Assembly: GCF_028750675.1 (NCBI RefSeq)
Contig: NZ_JAQQPZ010000001.1
Span: 1 to 64,000 of the forward strand
Direction: 5' to 3'
From: Shewanella metallivivens
Lineage (GTDB): Bacteria; Pseudomonadota; Gammaproteobacteria; Enterobacterales; Shewanellaceae
Length of the DNA stretch: 64,000 nt
A model generated the notes under the pieces. That model was not told the origin of the DNA, made no database searches, and saw only the letters and a program-made list of their open reading frames with translations. Both the position numbers and the translations under genes were made by a program. Each line of letters opens with the position of its first letter. Position 1 is the stretch's first letter. Shown piece by piece: positions 30,044-36,747 of this stretch.

Positions 30044-31540
30044 ATGACTCATGCCACGCTGCCGTCTGACAATATCACAATCGCACAACTGTTAACCTTA
30101 ATAGAGAACAGTGTCCTGCCTTTGTACCAACAAGGCGTGCAACTCAATGCCCATGCACCTAAGTTAGTGCTGGCTTACAGTGGCGGTGTCGACTCAGAAG
30201 TCTTAGCGTTTGGGTTAAGTGCCTTTGCCCAAAAACATCCACACATTGCATGTTTGCTTATTCACGTGCATCACGGTTTAAGCCCTAATGCCAATGTGTG
30301 GGTTGAGCACTGTATTAGCCGTGCTACTCATTACCAACTGCCGGTACAAATAGAGCGGGTTAAGGTAGAAAAAGGCCCAAGGGAAAGCTTAGAAGCTAAA
30401 GCCCGTGATGCGCGCTATGAGGCGTTTGATCGTTACCTTAATCCAGCTGATATTTTACTTACCGCTCATCATCAAGATGATCAACTCGAAACCCTATTGC
30501 TGGCCTTAAAGCGTGGCCAGGGGCCAAAAGGGTTAGGGGCAATGGCACCACTGCAAGTGTATAAGCAGTCATGGCTGCTAAGGCCACTATTAACGATTAG
30601 TCGGCAGCAAATTGAGCAATTTGCAGCTCAATATCGGTTAAATCACATCGAAGATGAAAGCAACCAAGACGACAGTTACGACCGCAATTTTCTGCGATTA
30701 GAGATTATTCCACGGTTAAAGCAACGTTGGCCAAGTATTGCCAGCACAGCGGCAAGAAGCGCCGCTTTATGCGCCGAGCAGCAACAAGTGATTGATGATG
30801 AAGTCAGTATTCGCTTACCCCATTGGTTAGCTTTACCAGGCAATACAGCGGGATTAATCACAGAGCCAACTGGGTTTAAACTGGCGCAGTTGAGTCAAAT
30901 AAGCCCAGCTTGGCAAGCATTGCTGTTTCGAGGTTATTTACAACATTGCGGTGTGAGTTTGCCATCGCAATCGCAATTGCAGCAAATATTGACACAACTG
31001 CTTGAGGCAAAAGAGGATGCCAAGGTGGCAATACAATGGGGCGATTATCAAGTTAAACGTTTTGCCAATGTCGCTTATGCCTTGACCAATCTAGCATTAG
31101 CCCCAGTAGAGGCAGGGCGTTTGCAAAGTGATATTCGGGCGGTATTAGCAGGCGAGCTTAATCAAGCCTCGGGCAACATAGGGCAACAGAGTTTTAGTGT
31201 ACAAATACAGACGCAAGAGCTCACGCAGCAAGATGGCTCTGCAGTCATACCGCGACTGGCCTTGCCTTTAGAGCAACTGGTGACGGTAAAATTTGGTGCA
31301 GCAGGCTCAATTAAATGTCAGCCACAGTTTGCAACATCGCAGCGCAGCAAACCACGTGAGCTTAAAAAGCTCTGGCAGGAGTGTCAGGTCCCGCCTTGGC
31401 GTCGCCAGCAAATACCATTAATTTTTTACGGTGATGTGTTAGTTGCCGCCATTGGATTATGGATAGACAAACGTTACCTGGCAGCGCCAGGCCAACCCGG
31501 CCTTAGTGTGCCACTTTTAACTTTCGGTGAAGCGCACTAA
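30044..31540 (+). CDS. tilS: tRNA(Ile)-lysidine synthase TilS
   Basis: TilS attaches lysine to C34 of tRNA-Ile(CAU), switching its codon specificity from AUG to AUA. The PP-loop SGGVDS is at about residue 46, preceded by a 40-residue extension. HVHHGLSPNANVWVEHC, TAHHQDDQLETLLLALKRGQGPKGL and the RPLL/ RNFLR segments follow. The C-terminal domain contains the KPRELKKLWQECQVPPWRR motif of substrate binding. The length of 498 residues is slightly above that of E. coli (432). It is the last gene of the block. Confidence 0.95.
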   Translation: MTHATLPSDNITIAQLLTLIENSVLPLYQQGVQLNAHAPKLVLAYSGGVDSEVLAFGLSAFAQKHPHIACLLIHVHHGLSPNANVWVEHCISRATHYQLPVQIERVKVEKGPRESLEAKARDARYEAFDRYLNPADILLTAHHQDDQLETLLLALKRGQGPKGLGAMAPLQVYKQSWLLRPLLTISRQQIEQFAAQYRLNHIEDESNQDDSYDRNFLRLEIIPRLKQRWPSIASTAARSAALCAEQQQVIDDEVSIRLPHWLALPGNTAGLITEPTGFKLAQLSQISPAWQALLFRGYLQHCGVSLPSQSQLQQILTQLLEAKEDAKVAIQWGDYQVKRFANVAYALTNLALAPVEAGRLQSDIRAVLAGELNQASGNIGQQSFSVQIQTQELTQQDGSAVIPRLALPLEQLVTVKFGAAGSIKCQPQFATSQRSKPRELKKLWQECQVPPWRRQQIPLIFYGDVLVAAIGLWIDKRYLAAPGQPGLSVPLLTFGEAH

Positions 31541-31750
31541 AGGTGCAAGGTAATAACAAGTTATAAAACGCTTAGGTGCTACGCCACTTTGCGACTAGAG
31601 ACGATAAAAGCGGTAGCACTGTTTATTACTTCAGACTATATTGGTGAGTCTAGCCTTTATTGCTCAAAGCGTTCTAGCAGGATGAAGTCCGCGCTAATGC
31701 CGGGCCATTGCTACAATCATTTTCTTAATATTTAACAAAGGATGTTGTCT
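31541..31750. other. tilS-M28 peptidase intergenic region
   Basis: About 210 bp without a gene. No tRNA, terminator with a T-run or inverted repeat was recognised. It marks the end of the conserved block and presumably contains the peptidase promoter. Confidence 0.5.
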
Positions 31751-33331
31751 GTGAATACCTTTCGTTTATTAGCTGTATTGGGTGCGTTTTTAGTACCAAG
31801 CGTTAACGCCACGCCATTTCAATTTGATGAAAAAACCTACCGTCACGATGTAGAAACCCTCGCCAGTGATGAATTTGAAGGTCGTGGGCCTTTGTCTAAG
31901 GGCGAGACACTGACCGTTGAATATTTAGAAAAAGCATACAAAGCAATAGGGCTAAAACCGGGCTTTGGTGACAGCTATCGTCAAGCCGTGCCTATGGCTA
32001 AAATTACGGCCGATCAAACCATGCAGCTAACCATTGCTGATGTGGTGCTTAAAAATGGTCCAGATTTTACTGCCCGCACCGAACAAATTCAGCCTCAAGT
32101 GTCATTAGACAACAGCGACGTTGTGTTTGTGGGTTACGGTATTAATGCCCCAGAATATCAATGGAACGATTACGCCAATGTTGATGTCACAGGCAAAACT
32201 GTTATTGTGTTAGTTAACGACCCAGGCTTTGCCACACAAGACCCAAACGTGTTTAAGGGTAATGCCATGACCTATTATGGCCGCTGGACCTACAAATACG
32301 AAGAAGCTGCAAGGCAGGGCGCCAAAGCCGTGTTTATTGTGCACGAAACCGCGCCAGCGGCTTATGGCTGGAACGTGGTTGAAAACAGCAATACCAATAC
32401 CAAATACACCTTAGTGGATAACCACAAAAACCAATCGCACATCGGGGTTATGGGCTGGGTTTCGCACCCTAGTGCACAAAAAATCTTTAGCGCAGCAGGC
32501 CTTGATTACGACACGTTGAAACTCAGCGCCGCAAAGCCTGGTTTTAAAGCGATACCTCTTAAACTTAACGCCAATTTAACCCTCAAAAATCAAATCGAAT
32601 TGGCGACCTCTTATAACGTTGCCGGCATTTTACCCGGCAGTTCACAAGCCGATGAATGGCTCGTCATGCACGCTCATTGGGATCATTTAGGCAAAACCAT
32701 AGAAGACGGTAAAACGGTTATTTTAAACGGTGCAGTGGATAATGCTTCTGGCGTGGCTGGTGTATTACAGCTTGCACGTCATTTTACCGACCAAGCCAGC
32801 GCGCCCAAACGCTCAATTTTATTTTCAACGTTCACAGCAGAAGAAACCGGATTGATTGGCGCGCAATACTTTGCTGAAAATCCACCGGTACCAACTAAAC
32901 AGTTGGTGTCATTTCTTAATATCGATGGTATGAACGTTGGCAATGGCGTGGATTACATTTTGCGATATGGTCAAGGCGTGTCTGAACTTGAAAATTATTT
33001 AGATGCCGCCGCCAAAGCACAAGGCCGTGTGGTTAAAGCAGACCCTCGTCCACAAAACGGCCTAATGTTCCGCTCAGACCATTTTGCGCTTGCGCAGCAA
33101 GGGGTCCCTGGATTGTTGTTTATGAGCTTAGGCGACACAGACCCTGATTATATTGCTCATAAATATCATCAGGGCGCAGACGATTATGACGCCAGTTGGC
33201 ATTTAGGCGGCGTAAAGCAGGATCTTACTTTAATCAGTGACATTATTGAAAAGCTTGCCAACAACAACGACTGGCCAAAATGGCTTGAAGAATCAGACTT
33301 TAAAAAGCGTCGAGCGCAAGATGGTAAGTAG
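31751..33331 (+). CDS. secreted M28-family zinc aminopeptidase
   Basis: This is a predicted exported peptidase. A signal peptide (about 17 residues, ending PSVNA before TPFQ) leads into a helical segment. A protease-associated domain follows (about 115-225, VFVGYGINAPEYQWNDY), inserted before the M28 catalytic core. The metal-site motifs are HAHWDHLG, NGAVDNASGVAG, TFTAEETGLIGA, NIDGM and FRSDHFALAQQGVPG, placing both zincs. GTG 31751 is preferred since AAAGG is about 9 bases before it; ATG 31742 would overlap that site. The specificity is unknown, but aminopeptidase is usual. A terminator follows. Confidence 0.9.
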   Translation: MNTFRLLAVLGAFLVPSVNATPFQFDEKTYRHDVETLASDEFEGRGPLSKGETLTVEYLEKAYKAIGLKPGFGDSYRQAVPMAKITADQTMQLTIADVVLKNGPDFTARTEQIQPQVSLDNSDVVFVGYGINAPEYQWNDYANVDVTGKTVIVLVNDPGFATQDPNVFKGNAMTYYGRWTYKYEEAARQGAKAVFIVHETAPAAYGWNVVENSNTNTKYTLVDNHKNQSHIGVMGWVSHPSAQKIFSAAGLDYDTLKLSAAKPGFKAIPLKLNANLTLKNQIELATSYNVAGILPGSSQADEWLVMHAHWDHLGKTIEDGKTVILNGAVDNASGVAGVLQLARHFTDQASAPKRSILFSTFTAEETGLIGAQYFAENPPVPTKQLVSFLNIDGMNVGNGVDYILRYGQGVSELENYLDAAAKAQGRVVKADPRPQNGLMFRSDHFALAQQGVPGLLFMSLGDTDPDYIAHKYHQGADDYDASWHLGGVKQDLTLISDIIEKLANNNDWPKWLEESDFKKRRAQDGK

Positions 33332-33352
33332 TGTTAGCTAGTTGGATAAAGA

Positions 33353-33377
33353 GAGGAGGCGACAGCCTCCTTTTTTA
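33353..33377 (+). terminator. rho-independent terminator after M28 peptidase
   Basis: A 7-bp GC-rich stem (AGGAGGC / GCCTCCT, loop GACA) is followed by TTTTTATT. It lies 22 bp after the peptidase stop codon. Confidence 0.85.
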
Positions 33378-33404
33378 TTAAAAGCGGCGTACGGTTTGCG
33401 GCCA

Positions 33405-33420
33405 CCACGACGTTAGTGGC
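33405..33420. repeat. 16-bp direct repeat, left copy
   Basis: CCACGACGTTAGTGGC occurs here and again, identically, at 35538-35553, bracketing the integrase relic and toxin-antitoxin island. The unit also contains a short internal inverted repeat (CCAC...GTGG). Confidence 0.6.
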
Positions 33421-33430
33421 TATTTTTCAA

Positions 33431-33817
33431 ATCATGGGGGGCATTGTTTTCTCTTATTCAAGTGAGTCATAAGCAGCTTAACTTCTTGTGGCGTCATAAC
33501 TACAGGTAGTTTTGTTTGTTTTTTACTGCGGGCAAAATTTAAGTTTAACGAAAGCTCTTTTTTATTATGTGCTTGTATAGAAATGACAAGGAATTGAGTG
33601 CCGTGGCTTGCGTTCGTGGTGCAACGTCTTGTTTTAACACTAAGTACTCTAGATAGCGTTCGACTTCATTGTCTCCCATTGAGGCGGGGTGGCGCTTATC
33701 ATGAAAATGGATATAAGATGCAATCCATTTTAGGTACGTATCCACGGTACGTAATGAGTACTGACGTACCAACATATAATCAGCGATATAATTTAAAAAT
33801 GGAGAGCGCGTTTTCAT
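33431..33817 (-). pseudogene. integron-type tyrosine integrase relic (frameshifted, truncated)
   Basis: The leftward frame starting MKTRSPFLNYIADYM (ATG at 33817) carries the N-terminal SAM-like core-binding domain of an integron integrase: QYSLRTVDTYLKWIASYIHF, RHPASMGDNEVERYLEYL, PRTQATALNSLSFLYKHII. Homology then shifts frame at an A6 run (33558-33563 on the plus strand), continuing as LSLNLNFARSKKQTKLPVV and MTPQEVKLL, and decays after a further indel near 33440. The catalytic half with the R-H-R-Y residues is missing. It resembles the chromosomal Shewanella IntI group from memory. It is surely non-functional as a recombinase. Confidence 0.8.
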
Positions 33818-33911
33818 GTCATCACCAACACAAGTAACTGTATAAGTATGGCGCTGTTCCATTTCTGTGTTGTTATTGGATATAGCACCTCCCAATTTGG
33901 GTAACGTTAAA

Positions 33912-33926
33912 AACGAAAATATCGTT
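33912..33926. promoter_or_regulatory. inverted repeat upstream of antitoxin, candidate operator
   Basis: AACGA and TCGTT form a 5-bp inverted repeat around AAATA, about 60 bp upstream of the antitoxin ATG. Phd/YefM-type antitoxins usually repress their own promoter through such palindromes. The preceding GTAACGTTAAAA also resembles, imperfectly, an integron core site. Assignment is tentative. Confidence 0.3.
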
Positions 33927-33986
33927 CGATTTGATTGATTTGGTCGGTTGTGTTAATGTGTGTGTAATCAAGATGAGGGTCTTTAG

Positions 33987-34235
33987 ATGTTTACACTAAA
34001 TGCAAACGAAGCAAAAACTAATTTCGGTAAGATGCTTTTGAAAGTTCAATCGGAACCTATTGAAATTAAAAAGAACGGCAACCCTGTCGCAGTGATTGTC
34101 TCCAGTGAAGAATACAACCGTTTTGAAGAATTGAAAATGGAGCTTGTTCGATCACGCTTTGAAAATATTGATGAAGATGACCTTATGGACGGGAATGACT
34201 TTTTGGATGAGTTAGATTCTGGAAAGTATGATTAA
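33987..34235 (+). CDS. type II antitoxin, Phd/YefM family
   Basis: This 82-residue protein has the family's N-terminal DNA-binding fold (MFTLNANEAKTNFGKMLLKV, then EPIEIKKNGNPVAVIVSSEEY) and an acidic C-terminal tail (ENIDEDDLMDGNDFLDELDSG) of the kind that wraps a toxin. It would neutralise the neighbouring toxin and repress the operon. GAGGG precedes the ATG by about 10 bases. Its stop overlaps the toxin ATG by one base (TAATG). The region is visibly more AT-rich than the flanking housekeeping genes, suggesting transfer. Confidence 0.9.
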   Translation: MFTLNANEAKTNFGKMLLKVQSEPIEIKKNGNPVAVIVSSEEYNRFEELKMELVRSRFENIDEDDLMDGNDFLDELDSGKYD

Positions 34236-34567
34236 TGAAGAATACTCCATTCTTACTTAGAGGTCATGCAAGAAAAGATTTAGAGTCTATTCGCAAGTAC
34301 ACAATCAAAAAGTGGGGAAATCCACAATGGTTAAAATATAAAGAGATCTTGCGAAAAAGAATGCAAGCTTTAGCCAATAATCCAAATCTGGGATTGTCCA
34401 TTGATGAGGTTTCTAGAGATGGTTATAGATTTCCAGATGGTAAGCATGTTTTCTATTATTTAAAGAGAGAAAATGATGTTGTTTTTGTTGGATTTTTATC
34501 TAATAAAATGGCTCCTGAAAAACACCTTGAAAGAATTAAAAATATAGATTCAGAGTTAAATTTATGA
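34235..34567 (+). CDS. RelE/ParE-superfamily toxin
   Basis: The 110-residue protein has the ParE pattern: a N-terminal strand and helix (LLRGHARKDLESIRKYTIKKWG), then LANNPNLGLSIDEVSRDGYRFPDGKHVFYYLKRENDVVFVGFLSN, ending with a basic helix (APEKHLERI). ParE toxins poison gyrase and RelE toxins cut mRNA; the SxxGYRxF and HVFYY-like segments favour ParE, but activity cannot be told from sequence alone. It overlaps both the antitoxin (1 bp) and the following gene (4 bp, ATGA), so all three are probably one transcript. Confidence 0.88.
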   Translation: MKNTPFLLRGHARKDLESIRKYTIKKWGNPQWLKYKEILRKRMQALANNPNLGLSIDEVSRDGYRFPDGKHVFYYLKRENDVVFVGFLSNKMAPEKHLERIKNIDSELNL

Positions 34568-35022
34568 AGTTGACTAATGAAGATCGTCATTTTTTGATAA
34601 CGAGGATTTTAAATGGAGCTGCAATATCATCTATTGCAGCAGAATTAAAATGCCCCAAAAGTACAGCATCAAAGGTCTTTGAAACTGCGGTTACTCGTAT
34701 CTTCAGACATGTTAGGCATTCAAAAAATTACTCGATTGAACAAGCAAGACAAGATAAAGAGCTTATAGAGCAACACCTTGAAGATTATCTAAATGGCTCA
34801 TGGTTTACTGAATATAAGGGACTAGAGTCATCGGCTAGCATTTATAATCTTAATATTAAATCTAATATAGCCAACCCTCTTGTCTCTAAAAACATATCAA
34901 CGATAGAGCAGTTGATAAATTATCCTAAATGTAAGCTTTTGAATATAGACGGCATAGGTAAAAGAGCTATTGAGAAAATAGAAATGGCATTGAAAGAACA
35001 GGGTTTTTCACTCAATATGTGA
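34564..35022 (+). CDS. HTH plus RNA polymerase alpha-CTD-like protein in toxin-antitoxin unit
   Basis: This 152-residue protein overlaps the toxin stop by 4 bp. Residues about 5-45 look like a helix-turn-helix (GAAISSIAAELKCPKSTASK). Residues about 95-152 align by eye with the C-terminal domain of the RNA polymerase alpha subunit: NPLVSKNISTIEQLI, then KLLNIDGIGKRAIEKIEMAL and a FSLNM end like the GLSLGM of E. coli alpha. The arginine equivalent to R265 of alpha appears to be replaced. I know no established name for such a third toxin-antitoxin gene; it could be a DNA-binding regulator of the unit. The function is inferred only. Confidence 0.75.
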   Translation: MKLTNEDRHFLITRILNGAAISSIAAELKCPKSTASKVFETAVTRIFRHVRHSKNYSIEQARQDKELIEQHLEDYLNGSWFTEYKGLESSASIYNLNIKSNIANPLVSKNISTIEQLINYPKCKLLNIDGIGKRAIEKIEMALKEQGFSLNM

Positions 35023-35579
35023 CCATTACAGTCGATGTAATATCAATATCGATCAAAATGCTTTACAACGCCAAAATCACCCAGCTTTCATCATCTTTTG
35101 ATTGTATTCATTAATGCGCGCCAATAAGGTGTGATTCTTTATAAAATCAAGAAAAACTAACTATTCCACCCATACTTCTAATCCTAAGTGATTTTTGCCC
35201 AAAATCCGCTGCTGTTTAGCTTATAAATGATCAGATAGCCCTGAACTTGAGGCCGTTGAAGAAAATGACGTGAGCTAGCCAAGGATGGCGAGCTAGCTTT
35301 AGAGGGGAAGGGACGCCCCATCTGAAGCGTTAGCATTTTCATTCTTTACCATAAAGAGGTGGCCGAAGCAGACTTCAAATGCGGTCAAAAGCTGGATCTG
35401 ACCACGTCGCGAAATTATCGCAGCTATCGTTTAATAACAAGAATGATAATTTTGATATGGCGGCTGGGCCAATTCTTTTATAAAGAGTAAAGAGGGAACA
35501 GCCGTTGGTTTCCTTTTGGTCTGGTGTGGGCGAAGCGCCACGACGTTAGTGGCCGCTGGCCATAAAAAGCTTAACCATC
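35023..35579. other. gene-poor stretch between toxin-antitoxin unit and GNAT/C39 gene
   Basis: About 560 bp with no complete gene. The leftward strand contains a short stop-terminated stretch (about 35066-35142, reading FLDFIKNHTLLARINEYNQ and then KMMKAG) and another ending near 35163 (QQRILGKNHLGLEVWVE). Both look like C-terminal ends of lost genes. A GAGCTAGCC / GGCGAGCTAGC inverted repeat lies near 35270-35297. The right copy of the 16-bp direct repeat is at 35538-35553. It looks like degraded mobile or cassette DNA, but no element was identified. Confidence 0.5.
35538..35553. repeat. 16-bp direct repeat, right copy
   Basis: This is identical to CCACGACGTTAGTGGC at 33405-33420, in the same orientation, 2.13 kb away. 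It ends 26 bp before the stop codon side of the GNAT/C39 gene. Confidence 0.6.
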
Positions 35580-36674
35580 TTAAGCCAAAGATGATTTTAC
35601 CACTAAACAAGAAACTTGTTTCTGTTTACCATACTGCATGACCTGTGCAAGTTCTGCCTGGCTGATGGGTACGTAAGCGGCGTTTATCGCATCTTTTTGC
35701 GCCTCAACAAACGGGTCGTGGATAAACATAAATTGCTCGTTGTAACCGCTTAAAACCACCCAATGTGGGCCTTTTTCTCCATTAAAACGATAGGTGCTGA
35801 TCATCAACAGCACCACACATCCTTGGTCTATCCATTGTTTTAACTGAATGATTGTGGGCGAAGCGTTATGCACCACAATGTGTTGTGAAGCCAACTGCTG
35901 GCAAAAATCATTGTGTACTAGGGTGATAACGGCTTTTTTGTTTTTATCGCGCACGCTATCAATAAATGGTACCGACGAAGATTGACTGTAAATGGCAATC
36001 TGTAAGCCTCGCTTGATAGCCGCCAAGGCTAAGCCATGCACGCTGCAACCGCCATGGCCGCTGGTCATAAATATGGTAGTGGCTTCGCGCCAAATACTTA
36101 ACTCATCCACTCGACTGGGGTTATATTGTGGTTTTACCGCACTCATCGCCATCATTAAACATGCTGCGCCGCAGGTAAACGGCGTGGTTTGTACATACAA
36201 GGGCATTTTTATCACTTTGCTTGGCCCCGGCGGGTCTAGGCGTTTATGCATTCGCACGCCATCGGCCAGGTCATCGTAATAATGCACTAAGGTTTTAAGC
36301 ACCTTATAACCCATTTTTAAATAAAGATTTTTTGCGGCGATATTGTCGTTTCTCACTTCGAGGCGTAATGTAATAAAGCCACGTTCGACAACTGTTTGCT
36401 CGCAGCGCTTAACAAGCTCAAAAGCGATATTGCGGCCTCTAAACTCAGTCGCAACGGCAATTGAGTACAGCCTAGCGAGGCGAGTGCCACGATGAAACAG
36501 CACCAATGCATAAGCGGCAATGATGCCATCGACCTCGGCGACTAATAAATAATCTAATGGCGAGTTGATAAAACGTTTCATTTGTCGAGGGCTAATTTTA
36601 TCGCCGTTAAAGGCATTATTTTCAATGCTATTGAGTAGGGGTAAGTCGGTGAGGTTAGCTTGGCGCAGCAGCAT
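35580..36674 (-). CDS. GNAT acetyltransferase fused to C39-like cysteine peptidase
   Basis: Two domains are visible. Residues about 1-145 are a GNAT N-acetyltransferase of RimI type (LYSIAVATEFRGRNIAFELVKRCE is the acetyl-CoA site; LRLEVRNDNIAAKNLYLKMGY the end). Residues about 155-364 are a papain-like C39 peptidase fold, with Gln and Cys in QTTPFTCGAACLMMAM (about 162 and 168), His in GPHWVVLSGY (about 303) and Asp in FIHDPF (about 320). It diverges from the RimK-like ligase gene across about 70 bp, a pairing that suggests peptide tagging and trimming. ATG 36674 is chosen; TTG 36698 is an alternative. Confidence 0.85.
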   Translation of the reverse strand: MLLRQANLTDLPLLNSIENNAFNGDKISPRQMKRFINSPLDYLLVAEVDGIIAAYALVLFHRGTRLARLYSIAVATEFRGRNIAFELVKRCEQTVVERGFITLRLEVRNDNIAAKNLYLKMGYKVLKTLVHYYDDLADGVRMHKRLDPPGPSKVIKMPLYVQTTPFTCGAACLMMAMSAVKPQYNPSRVDELSIWREATTIFMTSGHGGCSVHGLALAAIKRGLQIAIYSQSSSVPFIDSVRDKNKKAVITLVHNDFCQQLASQHIVVHNASPTIIQLKQWIDQGCVVLLMISTYRFNGEKGPHWVVLSGYNEQFMFIHDPFVEAQKDAINAAYVPISQAELAQVMQYGKQKQVSCLVVKSSLA

Positions 36675-36747
36675 GAGTCGGCTCGAAATGGCAAACAACT
36701 AGTGGGTTAATTTACGCGCTAAACCGCATAAGAGGCAATAGATATTT

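Noticed and set aside
33987..35022. Prophage or larger genomic island
   Set aside because: No capsid, tail, lysis, replication or conjugation genes are present; only a small toxin-antitoxin unit is seen.
33900..35300. attI or attC integron recombination sites around the toxin-antitoxin unit
   Set aside because: The closest core, GTTAAAA near 33905, does not fit GTTRRRY at the last base, and no paired inverse core was found after the third gene. The integron idea therefore rests on the integrase relic alone.
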